Of a stretch of DNA of 6,567 nt, positions 6,043 through 6,567 are shown piece after piece (within the stretch, counting starts at the first letter, position 1; each line of letters starts with the position of its first letter). A program made the position numbers and the translations under genes. Under the pieces are notes generated by a model, which searched no databases, was not told the DNA's origin, and saw nothing but the letters and a program-made list of their open reading frames with translations. This stretch comes from Planctomycetaceae bacterium (GTDB taxonomy: Bacteria > Planctomycetota > Planctomycetia > Pirellulales > Thermoguttaceae): positions 1 through 6,567 of the forward strand of contig JAISBG010000231.1 in the NCBI GenBank assembly GCA_031266315.1, given 5' to 3'.

Positions 6043-6453
6043 TTAATTAACGAGGTGAAAATCTGCTGCCTGCGGTTTACCGACTTTTACAGTGTAACGC
6101 AATTCTCCGCGTAATGCAATGGGAGGAATGTGGTAGGGAGCGGAATGATTCGTGATGTCGTCGGCAGCCGGATTGGGGTCTTCCCAATTGATGAAGACGG
6201 CGTATTCTCCGGGAATGACACCGTTTTTCCGGTCACCCGCAAGTACCAATTGATATTTTCCCTCTTTGTCGGTAACACCATACGCCGGTGAAGGAACATG
6301 TGTTGTATCGGAAACTGCTTGAAATAATACTTTTAGATTTTCCGCAGGTTTTCCGTCAACCGTAACTGTTCCTGAAATTTGCGTTACTTGCGGTCGGCAA
6401 CCAATACATAATGCGGTGAATAACAAAAAACAAATCAATAATTTTCTACTCAT
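6043..6453 (-). CDS. Small lipoprotein, carboxypeptidase-regulatory/transthyretin-like
   Basis: The predicted protein has 136 residues. MSRKLLICFLLFTALCIGC is a lipoprotein signal peptide with Cys19 as the lipidated residue; the -3 position is Cys, so the lipobox (CIGC) is slightly unusual. The mature part is a single beta-sandwich-like domain: ISGTVTVDGKPAENLKVLF at 26-44, TDKEGKYQLVLAG at 61-73, and VIPGEYAVFINW at 79-90. This 'G-V-DGKP ... TD-G-Y ... PG-Y-V' pattern is the hallmark of the short lipoproteins that planctomycetes carry in large numbers, often described as carboxypeptidase regulatory-like or transthyretin-like. No enzymatic residues are recognised. I chose the ATG at 6453 because it places the signal peptide at the N-terminus. 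The open frame extends 28 codons upstream to 6537, but that extension is made of an intergenic repeat-like sequence. It is upstream of, and co-oriented with, the FAD oxidoreductase gene; an operon is possible but the 159-base gap makes it uncertain. Confidence 0.82.
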   Translation of the reverse strand: MSRKLLICFLLFTALCIGCRPQVTQISGTVTVDGKPAENLKVLFQAVSDTTHVPSPAYGVTDKEGKYQLVLAGDRKNGVIPGEYAVFINWEDPNPAADDITNHSAPYHIPPIALRGELRYTVKVGKPQAADFHLVN

Positions 6454-6530
6454 TTTTTTCTTTGGAAAAATTATTTTTGTGATTGAAATTGATGCGAATA
6501 TACTCATCTCGTCCCTAAAATCCTTCTTGT

Positions 6531-6547
6531 CCCTCATGTCTCTTACT
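6531..6547. repeat. Short repeat copy 2 (CCCTCATGTC...CTTACT)
   Basis: This is the second copy of the repeat at 5978-5993, differing by one inserted T. On the minus strand it forms part of a run of AGGGAC-type words (about 6510-6540) that resembles low-complexity intergenic sequence. Confidence 0.45.
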
Positions 6548-6567
6548 AAAACAAAAACCGAATTTTA

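Noticed and set aside
6454..6537. N-terminal extension of the small lipoprotein
   Set aside because: The extra 28 codons are built from AGGGAC-type repeat sequence and would bury the lipoprotein signal peptide.

Overview
The window most resembles a chromosomal segment of a Planctomycetota bacterium, possibly a moderate-GC member of the Pirellulales/Thermoguttaceae type. The assignment is inferred from protein style: a FliO with the planctomycete-like core pattern, a Tat-exported FAD_oxidored-type dehydrogenase, a short lipoprotein of the 'GTVTVDGKP...TDKEGKY...PGEY' type, and an ankyrin lipoprotein. No rRNA or other phylogenetic marker is present to confirm it.

Layout. Positions 1-336 are non-coding and hold a compact palindromic repeat (1-171). 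Positions 337-2599 (minus strand) are a tightly coupled fliO-fliP pair, with fliO upstream and an 8-nt overlap. The two proteins belong to the export gate of the flagellar type III secretion system. The usual next genes, fliQ and fliR, do not follow fliP. Positions 2600-3194 are a divergent intergenic region with a sigma54-like site facing fliO, a perfect 16-bp-arm palindrome and a sigma70-like site facing the ankyrin gene. Positions 3195-4160 (plus) encode an ankyrin-repeat lipoprotein. Positions 4161-4509 lie between convergent genes and contain a 120-bp inverted-repeat element. Positions 4510-5883 (minus) encode a Tat-secreted FAD-dependent oxidoreductase. Positions 5884-6042 are intergenic with an imperfect inverted repeat. 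Positions 6043-6453 (minus) encode a small transthyretin-like/carboxypeptidase-regulatory-like lipoprotein. Positions 6454-6567 are non-coding with a short repeat that also occurs at 5978-5993.

The genes fall into unrelated units: a flagellar pair, a solitary ankyrin lipoprotein, and a lipoprotein-oxidoreductase pair of exported proteins. I see no convincing new multi-gene system. The more unusual material is the density of palindromic intergenic elements, at least one in every large gap, and the shape of the flagellar locus: a separate fliOP pair and a FliP with a long proline/asparagine-rich N-terminal extension.
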